Positions 42,530 to 51,608 of a stretch of 64,000 bases of DNA are shown here, piece after piece. The notes below the pieces were generated by a model that worked only from the letters and a program-made list of their open reading frames with translations, had not been told where the DNA came from and made no database searches. Position 1 is the stretch's first letter, and the number at the start of each line of letters is the position of its first letter. Source of the stretch: an uncultured Microbulbifer sp. (GTDB taxonomy: Bacteria > Pseudomonadota > Gammaproteobacteria > Pseudomonadales > Cellvibrionaceae); the NCBI RefSeq assembly GCF_947504145.1, contig NZ_CANNGQ010000002.1, positions 372,001 to 436,000 on the forward strand, read 5' to 3'. The position numbers and the translations under genes were made by a program.

Positions 42530-44593
42530 GTCCATCTCATCCCCCGGCGGCTGTACATAGTAGCCCTGGATGTAGTCGGTGCCGGTCTGCCACAGGGTGG
42601 GCAGCATGCTGGCTTGCTCGACGTGGGGGACGATAACCTGGGTATCGATTTCTTTCAGCTGGCCCACCAGTTTGACCAGTCCTTCGCTGTCCTCGCCTTC
42701 GTCCTGTACTTCGCGAACGAAGGAGGCGTCGATTTTGGCGATGTCGACTTTGACGTGCTCCAGGGCCTTGAACGGGCTGAGGCCGGTGCCGAAGTGGCAG
42801 ATGGCCACGCGGCAGCCCATACCCTGTACCTGGGCGGCGAAGTCGCGGGCGGCGTGCAGGTTGCTGTTGATGTCTTCGGCGCGCAGCTGGAAGGTGACCG
42901 CATTGGGCGGCACCTTGGCGGCTTTGAAGGCAACGCCGAGCCAGGCGGCGAGGCTGGTGTCTTTCAGGGAGGCGACGGTGAGGTGCAGCAATACGGAAAC
43001 CGCCTCACCTTTGGCGCGTTGTGCCGCGGCGGCCTTGATCGCGCTGAGGATTACCCAGCGGTCCATCTTGGTGGACAGGCCGGCGTCGCCGAGTGTCTCC
43101 AGGAAGGCAATGGGGGCGAGCTGTTCCTTGCCGTCCACCAGGCGCACCAGTACTTCGTAAATCTTTTCACCGCTGCCTTGCAGGCTGAGGATCGGCTGGT
43201 ACAGCAGTTTCAGGTTGCCGGCTTCCAGGGCCTGGGTGACGCGGGCGCGGTGGTAGGTGTTGGCGTCGCCCTGCTGTTCGCTGTCGGGTTCGTACAGGGC
43301 GAAGCCGTTGCCGCTTTCTTTCTTGTACGCCTGGTCGTGGGCTTTTGAGGCCTGTTCGAGGACCTTGTCGGCGTTGCCGGACGTTTCACTGAGCAGGGAA
43401 ATACCGACAGACGCGGTAATGTGCAGGGTTTTGCCGGCGGCTTCAAAAATGGTGTCGGCAATTTTTTGCAGCAGTTCTTTGGCGCGGCCTTCCGCGCTGT
43501 CCGGGGTGGTTTCCGGCATCAGCAGGCAGTAGCTCTCTTCGCCGTAGCGGGCGACTACGTCACCGCGGCGCACGCTGCTCTGCAGCAGCTGGGCAAATTT
43601 GCGGTGCAGGTCGTCGGCACCGGCAACGCCGACAATCTGTTGCACAGACTCTTCGAAGCGGTCGATTTCGATATACATCAGGCCACCGGTGCGCTGGGAG
43701 CCGGCGGCGGTCTGGATGGCGTTGTCCAGCAGCTGCACGAAGCGCTGGCGGTTGTAGAGGCCGGTGGCGCCGTCACGGTTTTTGGCTTCGCTGAGCTGGG
43801 CTTCGAGCTCCTCGGTATTGCCGCTGCTGGCGCCGATACGGATCTGCAGGCAGCGCTCTTCGTCGTACACGGTGGAGAGCACTTCCGCTTTGGTGCCGAG
43901 CGGCGCGCCGCTGGCGGTTTTGGCGGTGAACTGCCACTCCTGGGCTTCCACTTCATTGCTGTTGATGGCGCACTGGCGCAGGAACTCGCGCGCATCTTCC
44001 TGCTCGCCTTCAGTGAGCATGTCGATCAGTGGTTGGTATTCGATGTCGTCGCGGTCGCTGTAGCCGAAGCGCTCGGCGAAGGATTCGTTGGCGTAGACGA
44101 TCAGGCCGTCGGACACGTAGGCGATGGCGTCCTTGGAGCTGTCGAGCAGTTCTTTGGCGCGGTTCAGGGTGGCGTGGTAACGGCGGTCGTGCAGTCGCGC
44201 ATTGCGGCGCTCTTCCAGGGCAGTGAGCTCGCGCTGGATTACCAGAAGCAGATGCTGGTCTTCGTCGACGGTGACCACGTCGCGGGCGCCGGACTTGAGG
44301 CCTTCCACCACTGGCTGTGACCCTTCGCGCTCACTGAGCAGAATGGTGGGCACGTCTTTCTGCAATTTGTTGATAGTGCGGATGGCGGTCGCGGCTTCGA
44401 GCTGTTTGCTCTGCTCGGCGGCGATCAGCAGGTCCCAGGTGTGTTCCTGCAGAAGCTTGGTCAGGGCCGCCTCGCTGGCGACGTGCTGGGCCCGGTTGGG
44501 GCGGCCGGCATTGTGCAGCATGCTCACCAGTCGCTGGGCTTCAGTGGGGGTGTCGTTGATCAGAAGAAGGCGGATGGTGTTGTCGCTGCTCAT
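42509..44593 (-). CDS. fimX: FimX-like c-di-GMP effector with degenerate GGDEF and EAL domains
   Basis: A 694-residue protein, close to the 691 residues of P. aeruginosa FimX. A REC-like domain without the phospho-acceptor pattern (1-130) is followed by a PAS domain (DGLIVYANESFAERFGYSDR). In the GGDEF domain the motif is YGEES (about residue 347), so no cyclase activity is expected. In the EAL domain the motif is EVL (YEVLVRL, about 479), as in FimX, which binds but does not cleave c-di-GMP. FimX controls type IV pilus assembly. AGGA sits 6 bases before ATG 44593. The sugE riboswitch begins 17 bases after its stop codon. Confidence 0.86.
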   Translation of the reverse strand: MSSDNTIRLLLINDTPTEAQRLVSMLHNAGRPNRAQHVASEAALTKLLQEHTWDLLIAAEQSKQLEAATAIRTINKLQKDVPTILLSEREGSQPVVEGLKSGARDVVTVDEDQHLLLVIQRELTALEERRNARLHDRRYHATLNRAKELLDSSKDAIAYVSDGLIVYANESFAERFGYSDRDDIEYQPLIDMLTEGEQEDAREFLRQCAINSNEVEAQEWQFTAKTASGAPLGTKAEVLSTVYDEERCLQIRIGASSGNTEELEAQLSEAKNRDGATGLYNRQRFVQLLDNAIQTAAGSQRTGGLMYIEIDRFEESVQQIVGVAGADDLHRKFAQLLQSSVRRGDVVARYGEESYCLLMPETTPDSAEGRAKELLQKIADTIFEAAGKTLHITASVGISLLSETSGNADKVLEQASKAHDQAYKKESGNGFALYEPDSEQQGDANTYHRARVTQALEAGNLKLLYQPILSLQGSGEKIYEVLVRLVDGKEQLAPIAFLETLGDAGLSTKMDRWVILSAIKAAAAQRAKGEAVSVLLHLTVASLKDTSLAAWLGVAFKAAKVPPNAVTFQLRAEDINSNLHAARDFAAQVQGMGCRVAICHFGTGLSPFKALEHVKVDIAKIDASFVREVQDEGEDSEGLVKLVGQLKEIDTQVIVPHVEQASMLPTLWQTGTDYIQGYYVQPPGDEMDFDFSLD

Positions 44594-44835
44594 TGTTTTC
44601 CTGTTGTACTGCGTCGCGGCGGTATTGTCTGGTTCGACTGTTTCATTCTGTGTGTAACCGCTTCCATGCTGTACCTGAGGGTCGGGTCGGTTGGCGTTCA
44701 ACCGTCAGGCAGTCCGTGAGGCCGCGAACCGGGTAGTGTAGTTCGCGTGAAATGGCGCAAACAAGTGCATAGTCGGCACTCTGGGATCTGCTATGGAGAT
44801 CCTACGTTAAAACAACGGTTTTTGCGCCATTTCCC

Positions 44836-46722
44836 TCAGGAAAACTCGAAGATGGCAAGGCTGCCAGTGGCGAGGCTCTGGGTGTGGAGGGTCACTGTGC
44901 GCGCCTGGCCGGCGCTGACGATATCCACAGTGTCACCGGTCTGGAACAGGGGGATGGGGAGTACCAGCTCCGGGGGCAGCCCGGCGTCGCCGGTGAGCAG
45001 ACCGGCCATGGGATCTGTGCGGCGGCCGCCGCGGGTGTGGCGGTGCACGAGTACCGCGCTGGTGTGACCACCCAGGAATTCTACGCCCGCGCGACACTGG
45101 TCCGGCAGGGCGAACTGCCAGCGGATCAGCGCCACTTCCCAGTGACCTTTGCTCCACAGGGCGACCAGCTCGCCACAGCGCAGCCGCTCCTGAATGTTCG
45201 AAGGCAGCCGCAGGCCGGCGCCACCGTTGCTGGTGTTGAGCAGGGTGGCGGGAATCGGCTGGTAGCGTTGGCGTGCGGTTTTCACACCGCGATTGCGCGA
45301 TACCGAGGGTGCATCGGGTAGCAGGCAGCTGCTACTGCTAACACTAGAAGTATCGGACGCCGACACTTCGTAGCTGCCGAGGGTGCGGCCCGAGCGGAAG
45401 TCGATGCTGTCGACGTCCATAACCAGGTCTCGGGCTGCCTCGTGGCTGGAAAAGGTCGCCTCAATTTCCGGGGCGGGTTCATCGCCGTGCTTCAGGTGGT
45501 GACAGATGGCGCTGATGCCAATCACCATCTGGCAGCGGATATTGACCGGTGTACGCTGCCCGCCACGGCTCTTTTCGCCCGCCCAGATATCCTGCACGCG
45601 CTGCAACAGATCGGTGCTCGCCTCTTTGCTGCGACGCAGGCGTTGTTGCAGGTGCTGCAGGGGGTGGGTGAGATCCAGAACCCAGCCCTGCGGCGCGGAG
45701 AAGTGCTTCATGTCTACCCGGCTGCGCTGCAGGCGGATGGCGGGAATCGGGGGTTGGTCGAGCCTGATGCTGGCGAGTAGCCCTGGTGTGCCGTCTTGGG
45801 GGCCGTCGAGTAGTCGGGTTTTCCCAGACCAGTGGCGGCAGAAGTGCCACAGCTGCAGTTGCTCCCTGGTGTCCAGCTGCATGGGATTGGCGCTGGCGAA
45901 CAGCGCAGTCTGCAGGTACGCCTGCGCAATTCGGCCCCAGCGAAAACCGCCGGCCAGCAGGTCGGTGATAGACGATGCGAGCGGATCGGATACCCGCCGC
46001 TGGTCCAGGTGTTGCTTCCGGGCCAGTTGCAGCAGGCGCTGTATCCGCCCCCAGCTGCCTTTGGGGCTGGCGAGGAAGAACAGGCTGCTGGTGAAGATCA
46101 GCCGGCGGTAGCCGTCGATCCCCCGCTGCAGGGCTATAGCCAGACGACGGCGAGTCAACAGATTCTGCGGTGCTGAGGCGAGTTGCACACAGACGCTGGT
46201 GTAGGCCAGCGCCAGATGCTGGAACAGGATGATGCCCGTCAACAGGTCGCGCCGCTGCTCCTGTGTCTGCGCAAAAGCGGGGGTTTCACGGGCCTGAATC
46301 AACAGAGGCTGGATCAGTTGCTGGCAGTGCGCCACGACGACCGGGCGCAGGATCTCCAGGCTCGCCAGCCGCGTCCCCGCAGGTACTTTCCAGCGCGTGA
46401 TCTCGGTGAGCAGGCTGCGCAGGGTGCCGGCGTTGCGCTGTGCTTTATCCGCCAGTGGGTTCTGTTGCAGGTAGCTGCTTATCCAGCGCTTTAATTGACG
46501 TGGGGAGTGACAGCCGCAGGTCAGGGCTGGCAGGTCCAGTACTGCCGGTGACAGGCGCTCCAGCAATGATGAAGGTGCGGTAGTCGATGTCGTAGAAGGT
46601 CGCGCAGACGATGTAGACGCAGGTGAGGCGTGCCTGGGGGAGGTCGCCCGGGGTTCTGGGTGGCCGGCTTCACTGCCGGTGGGGGCTTTGCCCGCAATTT
46701 GAGTATCGACTGCTTCCTGCAT
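44836..46722 (-). CDS. Large uncharacterised protein upstream of fimX
   Basis: A 628-residue protein. The first 50 residues are Ser/Thr/Pro-rich and probably disordered. A largely helical core follows (LTRRRLAIALQRGIDGYRRL, LFFLASPKGSWGRIQRLLQL), with beta-rich segments at the C-terminus (GHWEVALIRWQFALPDQCRA, VDIVSAGQARTVTLHTQSL). No transmembrane helix or known catalytic motif is visible; the C-terminal strands recall PilZ-like or other beta barrels only weakly. Proteins of this kind adjoin fimX in Pseudomonas, suggesting a shared role in c-di-GMP or pilus control. Confidence 0.6.
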   Translation of the reverse strand: MQEAVDTQIAGKAPTGSEAGHPEPRATSPRHASPASTSSARPSTTSTTAPSSLLERLSPAVLDLPALTCGCHSPRQLKRWISSYLQQNPLADKAQRNAGTLRSLLTEITRWKVPAGTRLASLEILRPVVVAHCQQLIQPLLIQARETPAFAQTQEQRRDLLTGIILFQHLALAYTSVCVQLASAPQNLLTRRRLAIALQRGIDGYRRLIFTSSLFFLASPKGSWGRIQRLLQLARKQHLDQRRVSDPLASSITDLLAGGFRWGRIAQAYLQTALFASANPMQLDTREQLQLWHFCRHWSGKTRLLDGPQDGTPGLLASIRLDQPPIPAIRLQRSRVDMKHFSAPQGWVLDLTHPLQHLQQRLRRSKEASTDLLQRVQDIWAGEKSRGGQRTPVNIRCQMVIGISAICHHLKHGDEPAPEIEATFSSHEAARDLVMDVDSIDFRSGRTLGSYEVSASDTSSVSSSSCLLPDAPSVSRNRGVKTARQRYQPIPATLLNTSNGGAGLRLPSNIQERLRCGELVALWSKGHWEVALIRWQFALPDQCRAGVEFLGGHTSAVLVHRHTRGGRRTDPMAGLLTGDAGLPPELVLPIPLFQTGDTVDIVSAGQARTVTLHTQSLATGSLAIFEFS

Positions 46723-46863
46723 GACTCTGACCGGATCTTATCTCTCCGCAGTATACGAGACATCCGGGCATAAACAATCGTACCAGTTGAATGTGGCGAC
46801 ACATGTGTGTGGTTTTTCGCTTTATGGGTGCGCTCGCCGTCCCGCTGTTGGCGTCTGTTGGCT

Positions 46864-46895
46864 CTTTTTAGGGGATCGTTAGCCCTTTTTAGGGG
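46864..46895. repeat. Paired 11-base direct repeat 21 bases apart
   Basis: CTTTTTAGGGG occurs at 46864-46874 and 46885-46895, exactly two helical turns apart, in the 190-base gap between epmB and the uncharacterised protein gene at 44836-46722. The second copy also lies within a weak AGCCC/GGGCT hairpin (46881-46898). Confidence 0.5.
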
Positions 46896-46912
46896 GCTTC
46901 GGGGGTGTGCTT

Positions 46913-48010
46913 TTAGAGCGGTGTTTTGGATTTTTCCGCGGGGATCTCGCGCACCAGTTTGGGCACCAGGTAGCCGGGTAGCTGCTGGCGCAGCTGTTCA
47001 ATCAGGTCGCGCGCGCGGGCGTCGCTCACCTCGAAGTGCGCGGCGCCCTGCACCCGGTCCAGCTGGTGCAGGTAATAGGGCAGCACCCCGGCGGCAAACA
47101 GTCGCTCGGACAGGGCCGAGAGCACATCGGCATTGTCGTTAATCCCCTGAAGCAGTACCGACTGGTTCAGCAGGGTGACGCCGGCGGCACGCAGCTTGTG
47201 CAGGGCTGAGGCTACCGCTTCGTCGATCTCGCTGGCGTGATTGCAGTGCAGTACCAGAACCGGCTTGAGGCGACTGCGGCTGAACCATGCCAGAAACTCC
47301 TCGTTGACCCGTGAAGGGGCCACGATGGGCAGTCGGGTGTGGATGCGCAGCTTGTCCAGTTGCGGGATCTGTTCCAGCTCCCCCGCCAGCCAGCCCAGTT
47401 GTCGGTCGCTCATTACCAGGGGGTCGCCGCCACTGAGAATCACTTCGCGCAGGTCCTTCTGGCTGCGGATATAGTCCAGCGCCTGCTGCCACTGGCTGCG
47501 GCTGAGGTGGTTGTCGCTGTAGGGGAAGGCGCGGCGGAAGCAGTAGCGGCAGTTTACCGCGCACTGGCCGGCGGCAATTAACAGCAGGCGGCCGCGGTAT
47601 TTGTGCACTACACCCGGTACCGGGTTGGCATTGGCCTCCTCCAGCGGATCGTCACTGAACCCGGGAGTGGGCTGCAGTTCGGCGGCACTGGGCAATACTT
47701 GCAGCAGCAGCGGGTCCTGCGGGTCGCAGGGGCGGATGCGCTGGAGGTAGGGGCGCGGTACGCGCAACTGGAACAGCCCGGAGGCGGCGGCCAGCTGCGG
47801 CAGTTGCTCCGGCGCCAGTTGCAGCAGGTCGAGCAGCTCTTGCGGATCGGTGACCAGATCGGCCATTTCGTCCTGCCAGCGTCGCTCGGCGGCACTTTCC
47901 CCGCCGTGGGTGCGGATTTCGGTACTGCTGATTTCACGGGAGGGCTGGCGGTGCTGTATCATATCCGGCTGTTTTTTGGCGTGGTCGCGGGTTGCTGCTG
48001 AGTGGCTCAT
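46913..48010 (-). CDS. epmB: EF-P lysine-2,3-aminomutase EpmB
   Basis: A 365-residue radical-SAM, PLP-dependent enzyme that converts (S)-alpha-lysine to (R)-beta-lysine for EF-P modification. The iron-sulphur motif CAVNCRYCFRRAFPY (CxxxCxxC, about residues 149-156) is clear; VILSGGDPLVMSD, RIHTRLPIVAP and LLNQSVLLQGINDN are family blocks. It lacks the C-terminal extension of catabolic lysine 2,3-aminomutases. It diverges from efp across 68 bases, so the two share a promoter region. Confidence 0.95.
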   Translation of the reverse strand: MSHSAATRDHAKKQPDMIQHRQPSREISSTEIRTHGGESAAERRWQDEMADLVTDPQELLDLLQLAPEQLPQLAAASGLFQLRVPRPYLQRIRPCDPQDPLLLQVLPSAAELQPTPGFSDDPLEEANANPVPGVVHKYRGRLLLIAAGQCAVNCRYCFRRAFPYSDNHLSRSQWQQALDYIRSQKDLREVILSGGDPLVMSDRQLGWLAGELEQIPQLDKLRIHTRLPIVAPSRVNEEFLAWFSRSRLKPVLVLHCNHASEIDEAVASALHKLRAAGVTLLNQSVLLQGINDNADVLSALSERLFAAGVLPYYLHQLDRVQGAAHFEVSDARARDLIEQLRQQLPGYLVPKLVREIPAEKSKTPL

Positions 48011-48078
48011 TTTCCCGGTATCGGGGCGCGCGAAGTTTAATCAATTTGTCAGCGTAATGCTGTTATTTCGAGGAACTC

Positions 48079-48651
48079 ATGGGTACATATTCCACTAACG
48101 AATTCAAAGGCGGTCTGAAGGTAATGCTGGACGGCGACCCCTGCTCCATTGTGGAGAATGAGTTCGTGAAGCCCGGTAAGGGCCAGGCGTTCAGCCGCGT
48201 GAAGCTGCGCAACCTGAAGACTGGCCGGGTGTGGGAGCGCACCTTCCGTTCCGGTGAGAGTCTGGAGTCGGCGGATGTGATGGACCGGGATATGGAGTAT
48301 CTCTATAGCGACGGTGAGTTCTTCCACTTCATGGAGCCGGAGACCTTTGAGCAGTATCAGGCGGATGCGAAGGCGGTCGGCGATGCGGCGAAGTGGCTGA
48401 AAGAGCAGGATGTGTGCGTGGTGACGCTGTTCAACGGTGCGCCGCTGGCGGTGACGCCGCCGAATCATGTGATTCTGGAAATCACCGATACCGATCCGGG
48501 TCTGCGTGGTGATACGGCGCAGGGCGGTAACAAGCCGGCGACGCTGTCTACCGGTGCGGTGGTGAAGGTGCCGCTGTTCCTGGAGATCGGCGAGAGCATC
48601 AAGGTGGATACCCGCACCGCGGAATATCAGGGACGCGCCAAGGAAGACTGA
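48079..48651 (+). CDS. efp: Translation elongation factor P
   Basis: A 190-residue three-domain protein that rescues ribosomes stalled at poly-proline codons. The modification loop reads [20 protein letters not shown] with Lys34, the residue beta-lysylated by EpmA; the next domains include [20 protein letters not shown] and [24 protein letters not shown] lies about 8 bases before ATG 48079. It lies between epmB and epmA, and a terminator follows. Confidence 0.98.
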   Translation: MGTYSTNEFKGGLKVMLDGDPCSIVENEFVKPGKGQAFSRVKLRNLKTGRVWERTFRSGESLESADVMDRDMEYLYSDGEFFHFMEPETFEQYQADAKAVGDAAKWLKEQDVCVVTLFNGAPLAVTPPNHVILEITDTDPGLRGDTAQGGNKPATLSTGAVVKVPLFLEIGESIKVDTRTAEYQGRAKED

Positions 48652-48674
48652 TCTTTTCTGATCTGGTGACTCTG

Positions 48675-48709
48675 AAGGGCGGATACTCTGGTATTCGCCC
48701 TTTTTCTTT
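48675..48709 (+). terminator. Intrinsic terminator of efp
   Basis: A 9-bp stem (GGGCGGATA / TATTCGCCC, one G-T pair, loop CTCTGG) followed by five T then CTTT. Confidence 0.9.
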
Positions 48710-48822
48710 CCAGCATCGGTGGCTTTGGTTCTCGGCCCTGTGGCGGCAAAGCGCTGGGTGCGCATCTGCGCTTCGTGGTTGTTGGCAGCTAAACTGGTAT
48801 CTCCTTTCGATTGATTAATCCC

Positions 48823-49788
48823 ATGTCTGAATCTCTCTGGCGCCCTACCGCCCCTCTGGAAAACCTCCGCCGCCGCGCCACCCTGCTTGCGGACATCCGT
48901 CGTTTTTTCAGCGAGCGACAGGTGCTGGAAATGGAGGTGCCGCTCCTGTCCCGTCGCGCCACCAGCGATCCCCATATCGACTCGATCACTGCCGGCTGCA
49001 GCGGTGCGCCGGCGTTTCTGGCCACCAGTCCGGAGTTTGGCCTGAAGCGCCTGGTAGCCGCGGGGATCGGCGATTGTTACTACCTGGGCAAGGCGTTCCG
49101 CAACGGTGAGGCCGGGGGCCGGCACAATCCGGAGTTCACCATGCTGGAGTGGTATCGGCTGGGTTGGGATGACCATCGGTTGATGATTGAGGTGGGGGAG
49201 TTGCTGTCGCACGTGTTGAGGATTTCCCGGGTGCGTTCCTACAGCTACCGCTCGCTGTTTTTACAGCACCTGGATGTTGACCCGCACCGGGCGTCGCTTG
49301 AAGAGTTGAAAGCGGTGGTGGCGCGGGTGCTGGAGTTGTCGTTTGAGCCGGCGGGGCGGGATGAGTGTCTGGATCTGTTGATGAGCCATCATATTGAGCC
49401 CCGTATGGATGGGGATGGCCAGCCGGGGATTACGCTGGTCTACGATTTCCCGGCCTCCCAGGCAGCACTGGCGCGGGTGGAGGACGATGAGCTTGAGGTG
49501 CCGGTAGCGCGGCGGTTTGAAGCGTATGTGGGTGGTATGGAGCTGGCTAACGGCTACTGGGAGCTGACGGATGCGCCAGAGCAGTTGCGCCGCTTTGAGG
49601 CGGACCGCCGCTATCGGGAGGACAACGATAAGCCGGTGTATCCGTTTGAGGAGCGGCTGGTGCAGGCGCTGGAAGCAGGGATGCCCGATTGTGCGGGTGT
49701 GGCACTGGGGGTGGACCGATTGTTGATGCTGGCCTGCGGGGCAGGCCGGATTGAAGAGGTGATTGCGTTTCCGGTGGAGCGGGCCTGA
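48823..49788 (+). CDS. epmA: EF-P-(R)-beta-lysine ligase EpmA
   Basis: Also called PoxA, GenX or YjeA: a 321-residue paralogue of the lysyl-tRNA synthetase catalytic core that activates (R)-beta-lysine and attaches it to Lys34 of EF-P. Class II motifs are visible: motif 1 in FLEMEV-type MEVPLLSRRATSDPHIDSIT, motif 2 in FRNGEAGGRHNPEFTMLEWY, and motif 3 in GVALGVDRLLMLACG. No tRNA anticodon-binding domain is present. ATG 48823 is preferred over TTG 48811. With epmB and efp it completes the modification system. Confidence 0.95.
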   Translation: MSESLWRPTAPLENLRRRATLLADIRRFFSERQVLEMEVPLLSRRATSDPHIDSITAGCSGAPAFLATSPEFGLKRLVAAGIGDCYYLGKAFRNGEAGGRHNPEFTMLEWYRLGWDDHRLMIEVGELLSHVLRISRVRSYSYRSLFLQHLDVDPHRASLEELKAVVARVLELSFEPAGRDECLDLLMSHHIEPRMDGDGQPGITLVYDFPASQAALARVEDDELEVPVARRFEAYVGGMELANGYWELTDAPEQLRRFEADRRYREDNDKPVYPFEERLVQALEAGMPDCAGVALGVDRLLMLACGAGRIEEVIAFPVERA

Positions 49789-49805
49789 GCTGGATTTTAA
49801 GCCAG

Positions 49806-50672
49806 TCAGGCGCTTCGTCGGTCGTCGTCCAGGTCACTGTCTGGGGCTTCACCGCTATTGGTGATATGCGCGCTGCCGCGCTCGGGGGTAAATTCGTAGT
49901 GCGCCACTTCGCCGACGGCGTAAAAGCCCGCGTTCAGCCAGATATCCTGCTGGTCTTCTCCCACCAGGGCCACGGCGTGCTTGTGGTGGCTGTGTATGAC
50001 TTCGTTGATCAGGTGCTGTAGCAGGGTGCTGCCAATGCCGCGCCCGCGGTGTCCCGGCAGGGTGGCGAGATCGTAAAAACCCAGTGAGTCGGCGGAGGAA
50101 AACAGGGTGCCGGTTGCGACAGGTTCACCCTGGTATTCACCGAGGTAGAGCTTCAGGCGGCTGTGTTTGTGTTCCGGCAGCTCAGAGAGTTTCTGGTAAA
50201 ACTTTTTGATTTGAGCGGTTTCGCGCGGGCAGTCCTGCATGTTCGCAATCAGGTCGCCGAAGGCAATAATACCGTCGGCGGTGGTGACCGGTTTGATCTC
50301 CAGTCCCTCGATTTTTTTTTCGTCCGCGGCCAGCTGTTTTACTTCCGCCGCCACAGCGATTTGTGGCGCCTGTCGCTTCAGGTGCAGCGTGTCCATGGCC
50401 TCATCATCGAGAGATTTGCTGGCGCAGTGCCACAGGGAAAAGGGGCTGTGGCGTTCGGCGAAATAGTCGACCACAAAGCGCTGCAGTATGCGCATCTGCA
50501 TCACCGAATTACTTACCACCTGGTTGAAGCGGCTACTGAGCAGCCCGCTGTCGGTTCGCAGCAGGCCGGTAATTTCCTTGCTCTGCTTGGGGTTGAGGAG
50601 ATCTGCGCAGTACCCGGCTTTGTTTTCCAGGTTGCGGCACACGAGGTTTTTTGCGCTGAGACTGTATTTCAT
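49806..50672 (-). CDS. GNAT-family N-acetyltransferase
   Basis: A 288-residue protein. The C-terminal half is a GNAT domain: GEYQGEPVATGTLFSSADSL, then the acetyl-CoA loop ATLPGHRGRGIGSTLLQHLI (Q/RxxGxG/A motif) and VGEDQQDIWLNAGFYAVGEV. The N-terminal half (about 1-110) resembles no domain I know. Substrate unknown. It is convergent with epmA (17 bases) and follows cysE on the same strand after 63 bases, so it may belong to the srkA-cysE transcript. Confidence 0.85.
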   Translation of the reverse strand: MKYSLSAKNLVCRNLENKAGYCADLLNPKQSKEITGLLRTDSGLLSSRFNQVVSNSVMQMRILQRFVVDYFAERHSPFSLWHCASKSLDDEAMDTLHLKRQAPQIAVAAEVKQLAADEKKIEGLEIKPVTTADGIIAFGDLIANMQDCPRETAQIKKFYQKLSELPEHKHSRLKLYLGEYQGEPVATGTLFSSADSLGFYDLATLPGHRGRGIGSTLLQHLINEVIHSHHKHAVALVGEDQQDIWLNAGFYAVGEVAHYEFTPERGSAHITNSGEAPDSDLDDDRRSA

Positions 50673-50735
50673 GGTTACAGAATAGTCCTGCCGGTGGTTG
50701 GCCGTATCTATAGTTCATAACCTGTGACAGCAGAA

Positions 50736-51593
50736 TCAGCGCAATTGATCCACCTGCGACAGCGCGCACTGGTTCATCGACAGGGCTGGCTGGTCACAGC
50801 TCGCGGTGCCGATGACTTCGGCGGGTACCCCGGCCACCAGGGACTTCTCCGGTACGGCTTTGAGGACCACACTGCCGGAGGCGATTTGCGAGCAGCGGCC
50901 GATTTCGATATTGCCAAGGATTTTGCTGCCGGCGCCGATCAGCACGCCACAGCGCACCTTTGGGTGACGGTCGCCGGATTCCTTGCCGGTGCCGCCAAGG
51001 GTGACGGACTGCATGATCGAGACGTTGTCTTCCACTACTGCGGTTTCACCAATCACGATTCCGGTGGCGTGATCCAGCAGGATGCCCTGGCCCAGTTGCG
51101 CCGCCGGGTGAATATCTACACCAAATACCACTGAGATACGGTGCTGCACGAACAGGGAAAGGGAGCGGCGATTCTGCTGCCAGAGCCAGTGGGCTACCCG
51201 CCAGGCTTGCAGGGTGTGAAACCCTTTGAAAAACAGGAAGGGCTCGTAGAGGGATTGGCAGGCGCTGTCGCGCTCTTGGATGGCAGCCAGGTCGGCGCGC
51301 GCAGCGAGGCCAATGGTCGGGTCGGCTTCCAGCGCCTCGTCGATCACCTCGCGAATCAGTAGCGCGGGCGCCACGGCACTGTCGAGTTTGTTGGCCAGGT
51401 GGAAGCTGAGCGCCGCTTCCAGAGCGTCGTGGTTGAGAATGGTGGCGTGCAGAAAGCTCGCCAGAATCGGCTCCCGCTCCACCTGCACCGCCACTTCCCG
51501 GCGGATGTTGCTCCAGAGGTCGTCCTGTTCCACTCGGGGTTGCACGCTTTCCATTTGCCTATCTTCCGTTTGCCAGTCTTTCATCGGTTCCAT
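50736..51593 (-). CDS. cysE: Serine O-acetyltransferase
   Basis: Acetylates L-serine to O-acetylserine, the committed step of cysteine synthesis. The 285-residue protein has the N-terminal helical domain (SFHLANKLDSAVAPALLIRE) and the left-handed beta-helix of hexapeptide repeats with the active-site region DIHPAAQLGQGILLDHATGI, VIGETAVVEDNVSIMQSVTL and HPKVRCGVLIGAGSKILGNI. The usual C-terminal tail that binds cysteine synthase is present in altered form (SQVDQLR). It follows srkA after 15 bases. Confidence 0.95.
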   Translation of the reverse strand: MEPMKDWQTEDRQMESVQPRVEQDDLWSNIRREVAVQVEREPILASFLHATILNHDALEAALSFHLANKLDSAVAPALLIREVIDEALEADPTIGLAARADLAAIQERDSACQSLYEPFLFFKGFHTLQAWRVAHWLWQQNRRSLSLFVQHRISVVFGVDIHPAAQLGQGILLDHATGIVIGETAVVEDNVSIMQSVTLGGTGKESGDRHPKVRCGVLIGAGSKILGNIEIGRCSQIASGSVVLKAVPEKSLVAGVPAEVIGTASCDQPALSMNQCALSQVDQLR

Positions 51594-51608
51594 TCACTCA
51601 GTGCCCGG

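Noticed and set aside
43421-44320. Plus-strand open frame of 299 codons (and 42614-43348)
   Set aside because: Antisense shadows of fimX; composition-driven, no ribosome-binding site.
44784-44802. Hairpin GGATCT / AGATCC downstream of the 628-residue protein gene
   Set aside because: A short stem without a T-run; insufficient to call a terminator.
48049-49212. Minus-strand open frame of 387 codons over efp and epmA
   Set aside because: efp and epmA are certain on the plus strand; this is their shadow.
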